In this document: one piece after another, positions 12,404 to 23,179 of the stretch | Numbering within the stretch: position 1 is the stretch's first letter | Layout of the letters: each line of letters opens with the position of its first letter | Source: Earliella scabrosa | Lineage: Eukaryota > Basidiomycota > Agaricomycetes > Polyporales > Polyporaceae | DNA length: 64,000 bases | Assembly (NCBI GenBank): GCA_022605405.1 | Contig: JABYQQ010000021.1 | Coordinates: 248,001 to 312,000, forward strand | Direction of reading: 5' to 3' | The notes under the pieces: model-generated | Seen by the model: only the letters and a program-made list of their open reading frames with translations | Database searches by the model: none | Told to the model about the DNA's origin: nothing | Position numbers and translations under genes: made by a program

Positions 12404-12468
12404 CTTGTCGGTCTTAGCTCTGAGCGGACGCTGCCAGGGCGAACTCTAACAATCGTCACTCCTTTAGC

Positions 12469-12474
12469 TATAAA
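12469..12474 (+). promoter_or_regulatory. TATA box of the TET/JBP gene
   Basis: TATAAA is followed by a pyrimidine-rich leader and the start ATG 163 bp downstream. CAACTTCACCGGTTAGTC near 12530-12548 could be a leader 5' splice site. The order hairpin, TATA, CT-rich leader, CAACTTC repeats that seen at 11311-11580. Confidence 0.6.
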
Positions 12475-12631
12475 TCCTCCAAGCTTGAAAGCAAGTCTTC
12501 AGGTCGTTCCCCTCTTAACCTCGCCGCTCAACTTCACCGGTTAGTCTCCTCCCCGCTCCCTCCTACTACGCCCTTGTACTAATCCTCCATCGTTTCCGAA
12601 GCATACGTCGCTCTTCCTCCTCCTCAATATT

Positions 12632-15600
12632 ATGGCACAGTTCCCAGCGCCCGGTAATTCCCCTCTAGGCTGCCGCTTTCGGTTTACTGACTCCTCGCTG
12701 CCGTCAGCCAATCAGGCCTCGCTCGTCGAAATCCCCAATCGGGATCCCCGCCTTCCGCAACTCTCCCAGGTTACTTCTCATCGCCTCGTCTCGCCCGAGT
12801 GGGGCGTCAAGCGCATCTTCGTCTACGAGCAAAACACCGCCCCTTCTGAAATGGAGAAGACTTACCAGTTCCTCGCACAAATGAAGTTTCCCGAAGGCAC
12901 CGCCGAAGGCATTCGCGACGCGGGTACGGGTCTCAGACAATGCTCCGTCCGTCGGTAGCTGATTATCCTCTCCTAGGGTTCTTGGTGTTGAAACCGGGCG
13001 ACTACGTCTTTGCTCGTGATGTCCACGGATCGCAGAGGGAAGAGGACGATGTGCTTCAGCTTTGGGTGTCCCCGGAGTGAGTCCGTACTTCCCATGTAAT
13101 GAGTCTTGAGCTATACATCGTCCCTTTGTTAGAGGTATCATCACGAAGCCTTTGCGTGAGGGCATTGAAGACGCGCGCGCTGCCGGTCTTGGAGCTCGGG
13201 AGGATCGTTCCCCCATCAAACCGACCAAAGTTGCCGGTCGATACGAGGGCGGCGTCCAATACGAGCGGAGCGACCAAGCTCAGCATGTTGGGAACGCGCC
13301 CCGCTGCTATACATTGGGGCAGTCCTATCAAATCCAGCGGAACGTCGTCGGCCCCTCGGCGTCGGCGAAGATCCAGATGGGCGATCCACCTAGCCAGCAT
13401 CTGGACTTGCGTCAACGGATGATACAGGTAAGTCGCCTTCCGTTGCAGGTTCCTTACGGCGACTCACGCTCGCGAAAGGGCGCGGCTCCGCTCGCCATGT
13501 CCGCCTTGGAGGCCGCTCCTTCGCGCCTTCGTGATGCGCTTCACCTTCAGGCCGAGGTGACGAACCTGCCCCGTCTCGGCTACGAGGGTAACTACGCGTT
13601 CCCGACGATGCAAGCAAACTTCGCGGCCACTCAATCCGCTGACGAAGGGGCCCGTAAGTCCTCACCGTTCCCCTTTCCATTTGTCATGCTGAAACTGATG
13701 TATTGACATCCGTATAGTTGCTCGCATGCAGGCCGACTTTGGCTCCTTCGGAGGCAAACACGTCGATGAACATGACTGCGTCGGCGGCGTGACGTCTATG
13801 ATCACGTTCAGCGACCTCGACGACGAAGACTGTCCGGGTTTCTTTGTCGTCGGGGATCTTGGAGTCGCCATCCGTACGTCAACAGTCATCGGCGAGGCGT
13901 CGTCCGATGATTTCTGACTTCGCTTTAGTGCTGAAGGGTCTCATCGTTGTGAACTTCTGCGGGCTTCGCTTCCATGGCGGTTACCCGCCGACTGCGCAGC
14001 CGGGGATGGAGCCCAAGCCGTGGTCATACCGCTTCACCATTGTTTGTTACCCTCCTCGTTCCATGCTTGACGGTTCGGCCCTTCTCAATTTCGGAGCGCT
14101 TCCCGGCGGACGTTTCTTTACCATGCCTCCTGAGTTCATCGATCCCCGGTACGTGCAACATGTCGGGCGCTACGTCGTCCACGTATCCAGAGTCTAAGGC
14201 CCGTATTGTGTAGCCACGACAATGATTTCATTAAAACGAACATCGCGAATTGGGTCAACTCTGGATTGTATCTGACATCGCCCGCCGCTTTCGCGCAATT
14301 CTACTATCAAAGTTTCTGTCAAATCGCCTACCACTTCAGTCGACAGATCCCTGCGACGTCAGAGCTCAAAGTCGACTACGCCAAGCTGGCGGAGTGTTTC
14401 TCCCTCATTGACAAACATGGAGTCGAGCACCGTCCCGCGTACTGGGAGCTTCACCCAGGCTCCACGCAGCGTTCGTCACAATTGGGGTGTACGCGGGCCG
14501 AGTCTACACAACGCTGGGTCGAGCACAATGCATTCGTTGGCAAGTTCGTTCCGCAGTACGTTCACACGCAGCTGCAGAAAGAAGGTACATGCTCTATCTC
14601 CCACTTTCCCTGAAGCGTCCACGCTCACCATGTCCTAGAGGAGGCGAGGAAGAAAGCAGACAGAAAGGCGAAACGGCGCGCGAAACGTTGCTCAAGAAGC
14701 AAGGCTGCTGACTCGTCTGCCTGCTCGACGTTGCAACAGTCGTCGCACGCCCCCTCGACCGGTGACGATGGGCGAGAAGACAACATCGATGACGGTGAGC
14801 TCTTCACGTCTCTGCGCGCCAGGCGGTATAGCCAAAACATCTCGCGGTAGATCCAGCGTCGCAAGCGAGCGACCAGCCTCCGGAACGCGCCAACCAGTTG
14901 TCTGCCCAAGCTTCCCGTAAGCGCAAGGCGAGCAACAGTCAAGCCGTGCTGACGGCGGACGAGCGCGCTGGCCGTAGCTCAGCTGAAGGTACGATGGCGT
15001 CAACCTGACCTTTTTCATTCTCTCTAACTGGATCTGACTGGTAGATCAATCGAGGCCCGTGAAGAAGCCGAAGAAAGCAGGAAGGACAGGTTCTGGTGTT
15101 GAGGGTAGCGTGGCTGCTCGCGGTGGCAACCGGCGTAGCTCCCGCTTGCATGAACATTCGGCACAATCAGGACTCAGCGGCGCGGCGTTGTATAGATTAC
15201 GTTCGCGGACCCGTTAGTACTCGGTTTATCAATGTTCCTCCGCTCTCTCTAAACCTGCACGCGATAGCCCTTCCTGACGACAAAGTCGGTTCTGATATCG
15301 TGGACGTTTTCGGGGCTGCGATTCCTGCTCCTCCCCTCTGGCCCTCAGACAACGACGAGGACGAGGACGAGGACGCAAGCGAGGACTCATCGGACGGAGA
15401 GGACCACCAGTCGGAAGACCTTGACCAAGCCCTCGAGTTTTCGATTGGGGAGGAGAAGCAAGCAAGCGTGCGCCACGGTAAGCCCTATTGAACGTCTTGG
15501 GGCGGTGAGAAGCTAACCTCAGGTGCTCAGATAAAGTTCTTCAATTGTTCTCAGAAGCTGCTCTCGCCAGACAACTCGCGACGTTCGAACGGCTCACACA

Positions 15601-17455
15601 GCTATCTGGACAAGTCGTAGAGTCCCTCGTGCCTTCATATCAAGCAATGGACTGGTTCCTGTCGTCTTTCCAATCAGACCCATCGTCACCGGCCCTCTTC
15701 CGCGGAGTATCTGACATGTGGTTCTCTCTTCAGAGTTTCAAGCTCTCAGATGACGTCTTTGGGCTTCGACGGGCATTCCTTCGTCGCACCGTCATGATGT
15801 CCAGCGCGGCAGCGTGGTACTGGCTGGAGGAGTACTGCCGGTCTTCCTGTCGTGCGCTTGTGCAACAGCTGCGCTCCGCTGCTGATCCAGATGCAGTGGG
15901 GCGCGCGGCTTCGGCCAATGCTGTTCTGCACCTTTGTTGGCGGGTGTATGTCGCAGTCGCTGAGCGACAGGCCGTCGACTACCAAGCATGCGATTTTTTC
16001 CCTCACCTCAAGGACGCGTCCCTGGTAGCACGCGTCGAAAGACCCAGGATCCTGGAGGAAGACTACACGGACCGCGTGTGCGACAACGTGGTCGCCATGC
16101 TACGCCAATGGTTGGACTTTCCAAACAACACGGAGAAGCTAGCCGGCTACTTCGTGATGTATCTGGTTGGGTCCCTCAAGAATTCGGACGTGTTGTTGCT
16201 TGATGGGGTATGGAGTGCGTATCGCTCGGTCGGTGCGTCTCTGGTGGGCACCAACAAGAAGGCCAAGAACCTTCGAGTCTCCGATCTCCGGCCCTTTGCT
16301 CTCGCGCTCACTCAACTACCTCTGTGCGATCCCACCTCCAAATCGTCAGCGTTGATGCAGAAGATTTCGCGTACCATCGAGCGCTGTGGACCAGGACTTC
16401 GTGCGGCGACTAGTTCATTCGTGCAGTTCATCCTGGCGCAGTCTCTTGACGCTTGCTCCTCGCATTTCTCTTCTCATCCGTCCCATCATGCCAGCAGCTC
16501 CTCATCCTCCTTCCCCTCTCCATCGTTGTCATCCACGGCATCGTGCGAAGCTGGTCTTCAATCTCTGACCGAGTTTGCGCTGGAAATGCTTCCCCTGGCT
16601 TGCCAGACGCCGCTTCCGCATCCTACCAAGCTACAACGCCGCGCCCTTGACAATCCCGATCGCTTCCTGCCCTTCCGAGAATGTGCGCCAAGTCGACAGC
16701 GCGTCGCAGGCCCAGGAGGTCCATTCCACCCAAACCAACGCGATCTACCCGGAGCCTTCCCCAGCTGGGTCATCTTTCGCGCGCTGCTCTTTGACTCCAG
16801 AGCTGTCCTGGAAGGCGATACGCCGTGCTACTTCTCCGATCACTCCGCGTGGTTGGAGTTTCTAGCTACGGAAGGCTACGACTCCGACGACCAAGGCTCC
16901 GTTGACCGGATTTTCAACATTCGGTGCTACGGCTCAGCTCAAAATCAGCGCCGGGAGGGCAAGGACCTAGCGACGCATTACTTTGATGCGGTGCCCCGAT
17001 GGGAAGATCTTGTTCAGAAACACCAGGGCAACCCAATTCCGTTCACCGAGTTCTTCTTCTGGACGCAGGGCAAAGTACCGGCGAGCACACCTACCCCTAG
17101 GCGGCAGTTCCAGTCCATCCCCAAACTTCCTCTAGTTGGCAAGCTCACCGGTTATCTGCTTGCGGCAGACCTCTGTTATGCGGGCAAGGTTGCTACGCCG
17201 TCATTGGAGGAGGTCGCTCGTATCATCCGGTACAATGAGCTCGGCTCGCTGTCTGGTCTCTTCCGCGCCGGCTTGCTCTCATCCACCAAGCAAGCGTCCG
17301 AAGCGGACGTCATCGTTGCATTCTCCACGGTATTTCACCACCTGCGTCGCGCGATTCCTGCACAGCATCATCAAACCATTGCTTTCGATGCGATAATGGT
17401 GGAACATCTCCTTTGTAAGTATCAGCGTTGCAAGGGCAGGAAGAAGTCTACGTAA
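12632..17455 (+). CDS. TET/JBP-family 2-oxoglutarate/Fe(II) dioxygenase, 12 exons, 1401 aa
   Basis: Exons: 12632-12923, 12977-13076, 13133-13427, 13479-13653, 13718-13873, 13929-14148, 14214-14584, 14639-14794, 14851-14988, 15045-15212, 15268-15477, 15531-17455. They total 4206 nt (1402 codons), every phase closes, and all introns are GT-AG. The dioxygenase core lies in exons 5-6. GKHVDEHDC gives the HxD iron ligands (about His302/Asp304), LRFHGG the second His (about 355), and SYRFTIVCYPP the 2-oxoglutarate Arg (about 374). This spacing and the CGLRFHGG...PP layout match fungal TET/JBP enzymes, which oxidise 5-methylpyrimidines in DNA; here an active enzyme is inferred. After the core come two Lys/Arg-rich segments (nuclear signals), an acidic DEDEDED tract, and a long helical C-terminal region of about 600 residues that I cannot assign. 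In basidiomycetes such genes are linked to KDZ transposons. Confidence 0.8.
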
Positions 17456-17562
17456 GCGTCCATGTATTATCTATGAGTGTATGCTATGTATTGCTACGCG
17501 GCGGCGGAAGTTGTTCACGGAAGCTGGTATAAGGACTCCTGAGCGCTTGACAGGTCTTCCAG

Positions 17563-18828
17563 CTAAACCATGGATACGTCGCGATCGCCATCAGCAGGTC
17601 GTTCCTCGAGACAAAGACGTTTGAGCTGCGCTTGTGGGACCCCGGAGCTGGAGTCGCACTCCTCGTCGTCGCCGACGTCGTAGCCAACCTTTCGCTTTAC
17701 CTTCTTCAGAGGCGACAGAGGTTTGCTTCGGAGAGCGCGGATGGCGGCAGCGTTGTAGTCCTACAATGGCGGGCGTTGGCTCTCCGGTTATTGTCATAGG
17801 AAAGGTGGACTTACCCGTTCAACAGCCTTACTCAACAGACAGAGCGATCGGAGGCGAGGCACAAAAGCGTACTCGGCGCGACCCGTTCGTACTGCCACGA
17901 ACGCCACCTGTACCTCGACCAGGTGAGCGAGGGAGAAGACGTCGGGCTTGATGCGAGCAAATCGTTCCCTAAACTCATTGCAGAGGTAAGTCGCCATCTT
18001 CCAAGCAGCGCAGACTCGGAGAGACTTACCCGGCTCCATCCCCCTCCTCCTGACGCTGCCAGTATTCGACGACGTTCTCCTGAATATAAACTTCGGTCTG
18101 CAACAACGGACGTAAAACGTTCAAAGGATCGACAACTTCTCCTAGGTCAAGGGCGGGTTCTCCACCAGCATCGCGCAAGGATGTGAGATATCGGTTGCTT
18201 GCCGTCAAGGTCAGATTGTACCCGTCTCTGCCAGGAGTCCAATCCCGAAGCTGACATCCCCGACGGGTGAGATCGGCTTTGAACATTTGATAGATGCTCT
18301 GGGCTCCTCGAACCGCACAATCAAAGCGCTCCGCCCCCAAACCGGTAAGCGTCACCGACTGCTTCAAGTTCATGATGCGCGAACGGGAGCGAGGAATGCT
18401 GGCATCTTGTTGGCCACAACGCGAGGTAAGGTGCAAAGAAGGAACTCACTGGTAACCCCTTATAGGCGGCAGTGACAACTCGAGCACAAAGCCCTGGACG
18501 CGTAGGATAACCTCTTCCACCTCTCCGGTTCCAGAACGGGGATAAGCTAAGAACAATGAACGCGCCGGTCCCATCTCGCCCACTTCCGCAAAAGTGGCAG
18601 GATCTACCGTCTGCGCGGATTGAGAAATCGCATCGCAGGCAACGCAGAGTGGATGCTCACATCGTCAACGCTACTCAGCTGCAAGTACGGAAGACCGCGG
18701 TCAACCCGTTGCTCCATGTATTTCTCCAATAGCCGCCCTGGGAGCGGTGAGTTTGAAGAGATGCTTGGGGAGCGTCGTCACTTACGGTACTTGGTGGAGT
18801 CTGCGCGCAGCTGAGTGAGGTAGGACAT
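17563..18828 (-). CDS. Hypothetical agaricomycete protein, about six exons
   Basis: The start ATG at 18828 gives MSYLTQLRADSTKYR. Introns (GTAAGT..., GTGAGC..., GTGAGT..., GTAAGT...TTGTAG) join in phase into a protein with an N-terminal region VEEVILRVQGFVLELSLPP and a middle FKADLTRRGCQLRDWTPG. A C-terminal segment follows, FSLAHLVEVQVAFVAVRTG...VPRLRSLCLL, then a basic tail KKVKRKVGYD and an acidic end. The stop is at 17563-17565. The 3' end converges on the TET/JBP gene with about 107 bp between them. The 'VEVQVAFVAV...LRSLCLL' segment resembles 'FVKGDIVLAVFTVTVVVS...LVRVA' in the gene at 42393-43909, so the two are likely distant paralogues. I do not know its function. The proximity to the TET/JBP gene may be functional or may reflect a shared mobile origin. 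Confidence 0.6.
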
Positions 18829-19526
18829 GGTATACAAGAGTGATGCGGTCCGTAGGCCTGCCTGGGGGATTGGAAGCGTCAACCTCTCACAAAGTCTGGC
18901 TTCTTGGGTATTTCTGACCGATCGCGACGAGCAACCTGAGTCGCTTATCGCGCACGGTCATTCGGAGGTATCTCTGCGCGGTTCTAGGCCTCTCTAAAGC
19001 TGCCTTGTGGCCTGCACGCGACCTCCGTTCAAGGGCTTGGTCTCTCATTTTCCCCCCGCGTTTGAGACTAAGTCTATCCGAGCGCCCATCGCTTCATCCG
19101 CCCCCTCCCTAGAGGTGCCTCCTTGGTAGGCAGCATCTGAGATCTTTACTCGCGTCTCCGAGGCTCGCCGCTCTTGCATGAATGCGCTTTTGACCGACTC
19201 TTGTTCAAGACTTTGGTGCAGCTTTCACATTAACGAGTTCATTCAGCACGTCGGTCTGGCCGCCAAACCTTTCGCTTGCCCCGCTTAGCGGCGGAGATAT
19301 CGCTTGTACGTCCGTTGTTCCTTACGACCGCCTGCAGGCGGAGATGGCGCCGTCGGAATAAACCACAGCCAGGTTCAATTGCAAATTCACGGCCCGCTCA
19401 GCCTCTCGAGGATGCATATAAGGTGGCCGTCTTGGACAAGCGTTGTCCGCGTCCCTCCTTTGCGCTCTTCCCTTTGGGCCTGCACCCGCGTTCTCGCCTC
19501 TTCGTCTCTTCCAGTCTCTCTTACTC
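18829..19526. promoter_or_regulatory. Divergent intergenic region with TATA box at 19417
   Basis: About 700 bp separate two genes read away from each other. Towards the plus-strand gene, GCATATAAGG at about 19415-19424 is a good TATA box, 110 bp before its ATG, followed by a pyrimidine-rich leader. A 14-bp palindrome CCGCCTGCAGGCGG lies near 19329-19342. No further gene is seen. Confidence 0.5.
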
Positions 19527-22500
19527 ATGGCTCCTCGTGGAAGCGCTTCTTCGTATGTTGTGCCATCTTCTTATAGGCTATCTGCTGACCCGCAATCATC
19601 TCTTAGCCGTAAGACCACTCCTGCCAAACCGGCTGCTGCTAGTAAGACTCGTGGCAAGGCCGTCTCGCCGGGCAAGGTGGCGGGCAGTCGCGCCGCTGCT
19701 GCCAAGGCCACGAAGGCCAGTACGGCGAAGGCTGCTGCGGCCAAGGGGTATGTGCAGCGCTCCATCTCCGTTGTGTCGTCGACTTATCCCTGGTTTAGAA
19801 AGGCTCCGTCCAGACAGACGCGACGTTCTAAAGTCAAATCGTACGTGACGTCCTACCTCCATGGCGGCGTGTCAACTTATCTTTTTCCAGATCTGAGATG
19901 GTCGACGATGAAGCGTCCGACGCATCTGAGACTTCTGATTCTCCTCCTGCGGATGGGGAGGAGACCACGGAAGAGAGGCTTGGTATATCTTTGAGGTGTG
20001 TCTCGTTCTGCATTTCTCTATTGTTATGTCTTCCTTATCATCCATCCAGCGATGACGACTATGAGATGGCGGATGCAGAAGCGGAGGACAGCGGGCCCGA
20101 GGACTTAGAGGTTGAGGAAGTCCCGGCGACTCCTCGTATCAACCGGTAAGTTCTCCGTCGCCTTGCATATCTACGGTTCGTTCACGCTGCTGGTAGGCGC
20201 AACAAACACCCCGAAGTCAAGACTGAACCCAGCCCTGGTTCTCCTTCTCCGGCGTCCGTGTGCTCTCTTCTGACTTGTTATGCGCGTATCTCACCGTTAT
20301 TGTAGCAAGAAGCCCGGTGCTCGCACTCAGAAAACGCCCAAGAAGGCAGACACCCCCGTCAAGAAGGCAGTCTCTCAGGTCCGGAAGACGCCTGGCAAAC
20401 GCGCTAAGCAGTATGTTGTTCTCGCTATCAGGCTCCGCTTCAGCAACCTCACCGCGTCTGCAGGGACATATCCGACCACGAGACCGATGAAGAACAGTCA
20501 GTAGCTATGCGTTGGTCGTCGTGCAAGGAATGTATTAACTTTTTGAGGCAGGGTATCGCCCATGAAGAAGACGCGCATGCAGTAAGCGATTGGTCATTCT
20601 GGTTTGGGGGCGATGCAAGGCTCATTGTCTTCTAGGGTTGACGACGTTAACGAGGACGCTGATGAGGACGTTGTTATTGTGGAGCAGCCCCGTGGCCGCA
20701 AGCAAACTCGGTGAGCATTTGTTTATCTATAGTCTCCTATGGCGCAGGTCGAGCTAACCGAATTCTGTCAGCGGCATTCAAGACAAGGCCTCAAAGGAGG
20801 GTCCTTCGGCCACTGGCGGTTGTGGTCGGGCTGCTGCCAAGGCGTCCGCTGCGACCGGAGCTGGCAAAGCGAAGACTAAGCCTATGCCCACTCCTCGCAA
20901 GCCCGTTAGAGCACCCGAGTACGTATTATGTTTGCATGGGAGGTGCACTCCTACTGACCATTCTGCGATAGCTCTGGGGATCGCTTGTTCAACCCGAACG
21001 AGTCTGACGTTGATGACGCCACGTAAACATTCCTTCTAGATCTTATTTTGAAGTTTCCTCATTCGTTACCAGTTACCGTGCTCAGACTGCTCTATTCCGT
21101 AAAAACATGTCGCCTGCTGATGATTTCGACGATATCCGTGAAGCGTATGTCATTTTTAATAGACGTGTGTCCCACCCTCGTTAACGCGTGACATTCAGGT
21201 TGGATGAAATCAACGGCAAAGCCAAGTAAGTCAGCTCAGGCCGTTAGAGATGCAGGACGCTGCTCATTGTGCTCTAGGTTGCGTTATCAGACTCCGGAGG
21301 CCCAGACTGCCAAGTCTGACCACAACTCGTCAGGGTAAGCTGTGCCTTTTCCCAATACTTCTGCGCTGAGTCTTTGTGCTTGGCTGATGATTTATCTCTT
21401 TCAGTCATTCAGAGAACGATGCCATGAAGCTGGAGTCCAGTCCCAGCTTGGAATATCCAGGCGACGATGAAGGACACAAGCTCCAGGCTCTGGGCTCGCC
21501 GTACTCTGGCGCTCCTGCTGATGGGCGCAGTCTGGGCGATATCATTCAGAACGGCGTGGTGGTACCTCCTGGTCTCAGTCTTATCGTGGACCCCTACAAC
21601 GAGGAGGTGTGCGATGCAGCACTTCAAACGGATTACTTCACCTTGCCTCCGCTCAAGTGCGTTGCCTCTCTATCATTTCTTACTACCGTATGTATACTCA
21701 ACGTCTTGACGTAGGCCCCATGAGCCTGACTATGGCAGTCAGGTCTCTCAGCTGGCTACTTGTCAGTTAGGTCCGTCGATTTGTTTTCAGAAGAAGTACA
21801 ACATCTCCACAATGTAAGTACGTCTTTATGAACTGGGGGGGGGGCAAAGTTGCTGACGCGGCTGCAAATTTGCTAGCGACATGATTCGTCTTGCCCAGAA
21901 GTCGCACGACCCCAGAGATGAGCCCTTCATTATCAACCCTGCTCGCGAGTCTCCGAACCTTGTCACCGCGCACTACTTCCCTGGTGCCAAGAACCCCGTC
22001 CTGGCCATGCGCAAGCCCTCCGGGTATGAGCGCGTCATCTGTACGGCCCTTGGACAGGTTCTCGACTGCCGGATCGTTACGCCTGCAACTCTGGCGAACC
22101 GCGACAAGCCCATCAAGCAACTCGTGCTTGCTCCCTTGAGCGGCGAGATTGACCGAGCGTTGGCTTTCTACGGACACGTCTTCGGACATTCCAGCCTTGG
22201 CGTTAGCACGTGGTGGGTGGGCCAGTCGGAGCGAATCCACGGCATCTCGTTTCGCACCATGCCTCCCTTCAACAACGACAACGTCAACGGTACGTTGTTG
22301 GATATCTTACTTGTCTGCTGAGACTGATTGCGCGTTAGTACAACCGCTGCCTGGTATGCGTTTCAAGAAGAACGCTCAAGGCCATGCTGGCAAAGGCCCA
22401 GGCTCCTCCTTTGTGGTCATGCGCGACAAGACGGTCTGGTCTACGGATGACGACAGTAAGCGCGCTACTTGACTAGGCGATCGTGAGCAACGGCTGACTT

Positions 22501-22771
22501 ACGGCGTCGGTTTCCAGTCCCCATCTGGGATGGACGCAAGTTCTTCCAACGCGACAAGAAACTAGGTGAAGATATGTTCTGTCATGATGTGGTGCCTTCT
22601 CTTCCGCGTTTCCCCTACGATCTTGCATACGGCGATGTTGCCCTCGCGTACTACAGCGTCTCTACCTACCCCATCACTTCGTCTGGTTCCAACTCCTCCT
22701 TCACCAAGGCCGCCCACGGCCTCAGCTTCAATTTGTACGGCGTGCTGCTCGTTGCGAGTTTGAACTACTAG
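19527..22771 (+). CDS. Hypothetical protein with long disordered basic/acidic N-terminus; about 15 exons
   Basis: The start ATG at 19527 follows the TATA box. A first intron (GTATGT...CTTAG) joins MAPRGSASS to RKTTPAKPAAASKTRGK. Many small exons then code Lys/Ala/Pro-rich histone-tail-like stretches (AAAAKATKASTAKAAAAKG, KKADTPVKKAVSQVRK) and acidic stretches (SDDDYEMADAEAEDSGPE). From about 21418 on, the exons become globular: SLGDIIQNGVVVPPGLSLIV, VTAHYFPGAKNPVLAMRK, YGHVFGHSSLGVSTWW, GPGSSFVVMRD, IPIWDGRKFF and a C-terminal FNLYGVLLVASLNY, with stop at 22769-22771. The basic tail suggests chromatin or nucleic-acid contact. I recognise the C-terminal style as recurrent in agaricomycetes but cannot name a family. 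Several small-exon borders are approximate. Confidence 0.6.
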
Positions 22772-23179
22772 ACTTACGATTTATCATCCTTCGTATCCCA
22801 CGTCTCTTCTTGGCGTCAACATCCCCTTTCCGGTTTCTTTACGCGCTCTGGTTCTTTTGAACGGTCATGGTAGCTCTTGCATTACGCTCATTATTTATCC
22901 GTCCCGCTTGAATAGTCTCTGCTACTTAGACCTTGGTGACTCCCTTACCTGCGCATACCCGTAGTATGAGAATATTACCGCGTTGACGAGACTTCTGTGG
23001 GCGCCGAAAGAGCTCGAACTCGCCCCACGAGACTTCCGCAAAACCGGCCGGGCCGGCAAGTCCTACGCTCTGCAGAACGCCCACGGCCACGTGATACCAT
23101 GTTGAACTTTGAGCGTCTTTGGTAGTTCTTCCTCGTAGTTTGACCTGTTGACCCACCTCGCTCGCCGTCCAGCTTCTCC
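22772..23179. other. Gap holding the unresolved left end of the Helitron
   Basis: No coding sequence is supported. The 5' terminus of the Helitron should lie here. TCTCTGCTAC at 22916-22925 resembles Helitron 5' ends, but it is preceded by G rather than the expected A, so I do not fix the boundary. Confidence 0.3.

Noticed and set aside
22916..22925. TCTCTGCTAC as the Helitron 5' terminus
   Set aside because: It resembles known 5' ends, but the base before it is G, not the A expected at an A|T insertion site, and nothing else confirms it.
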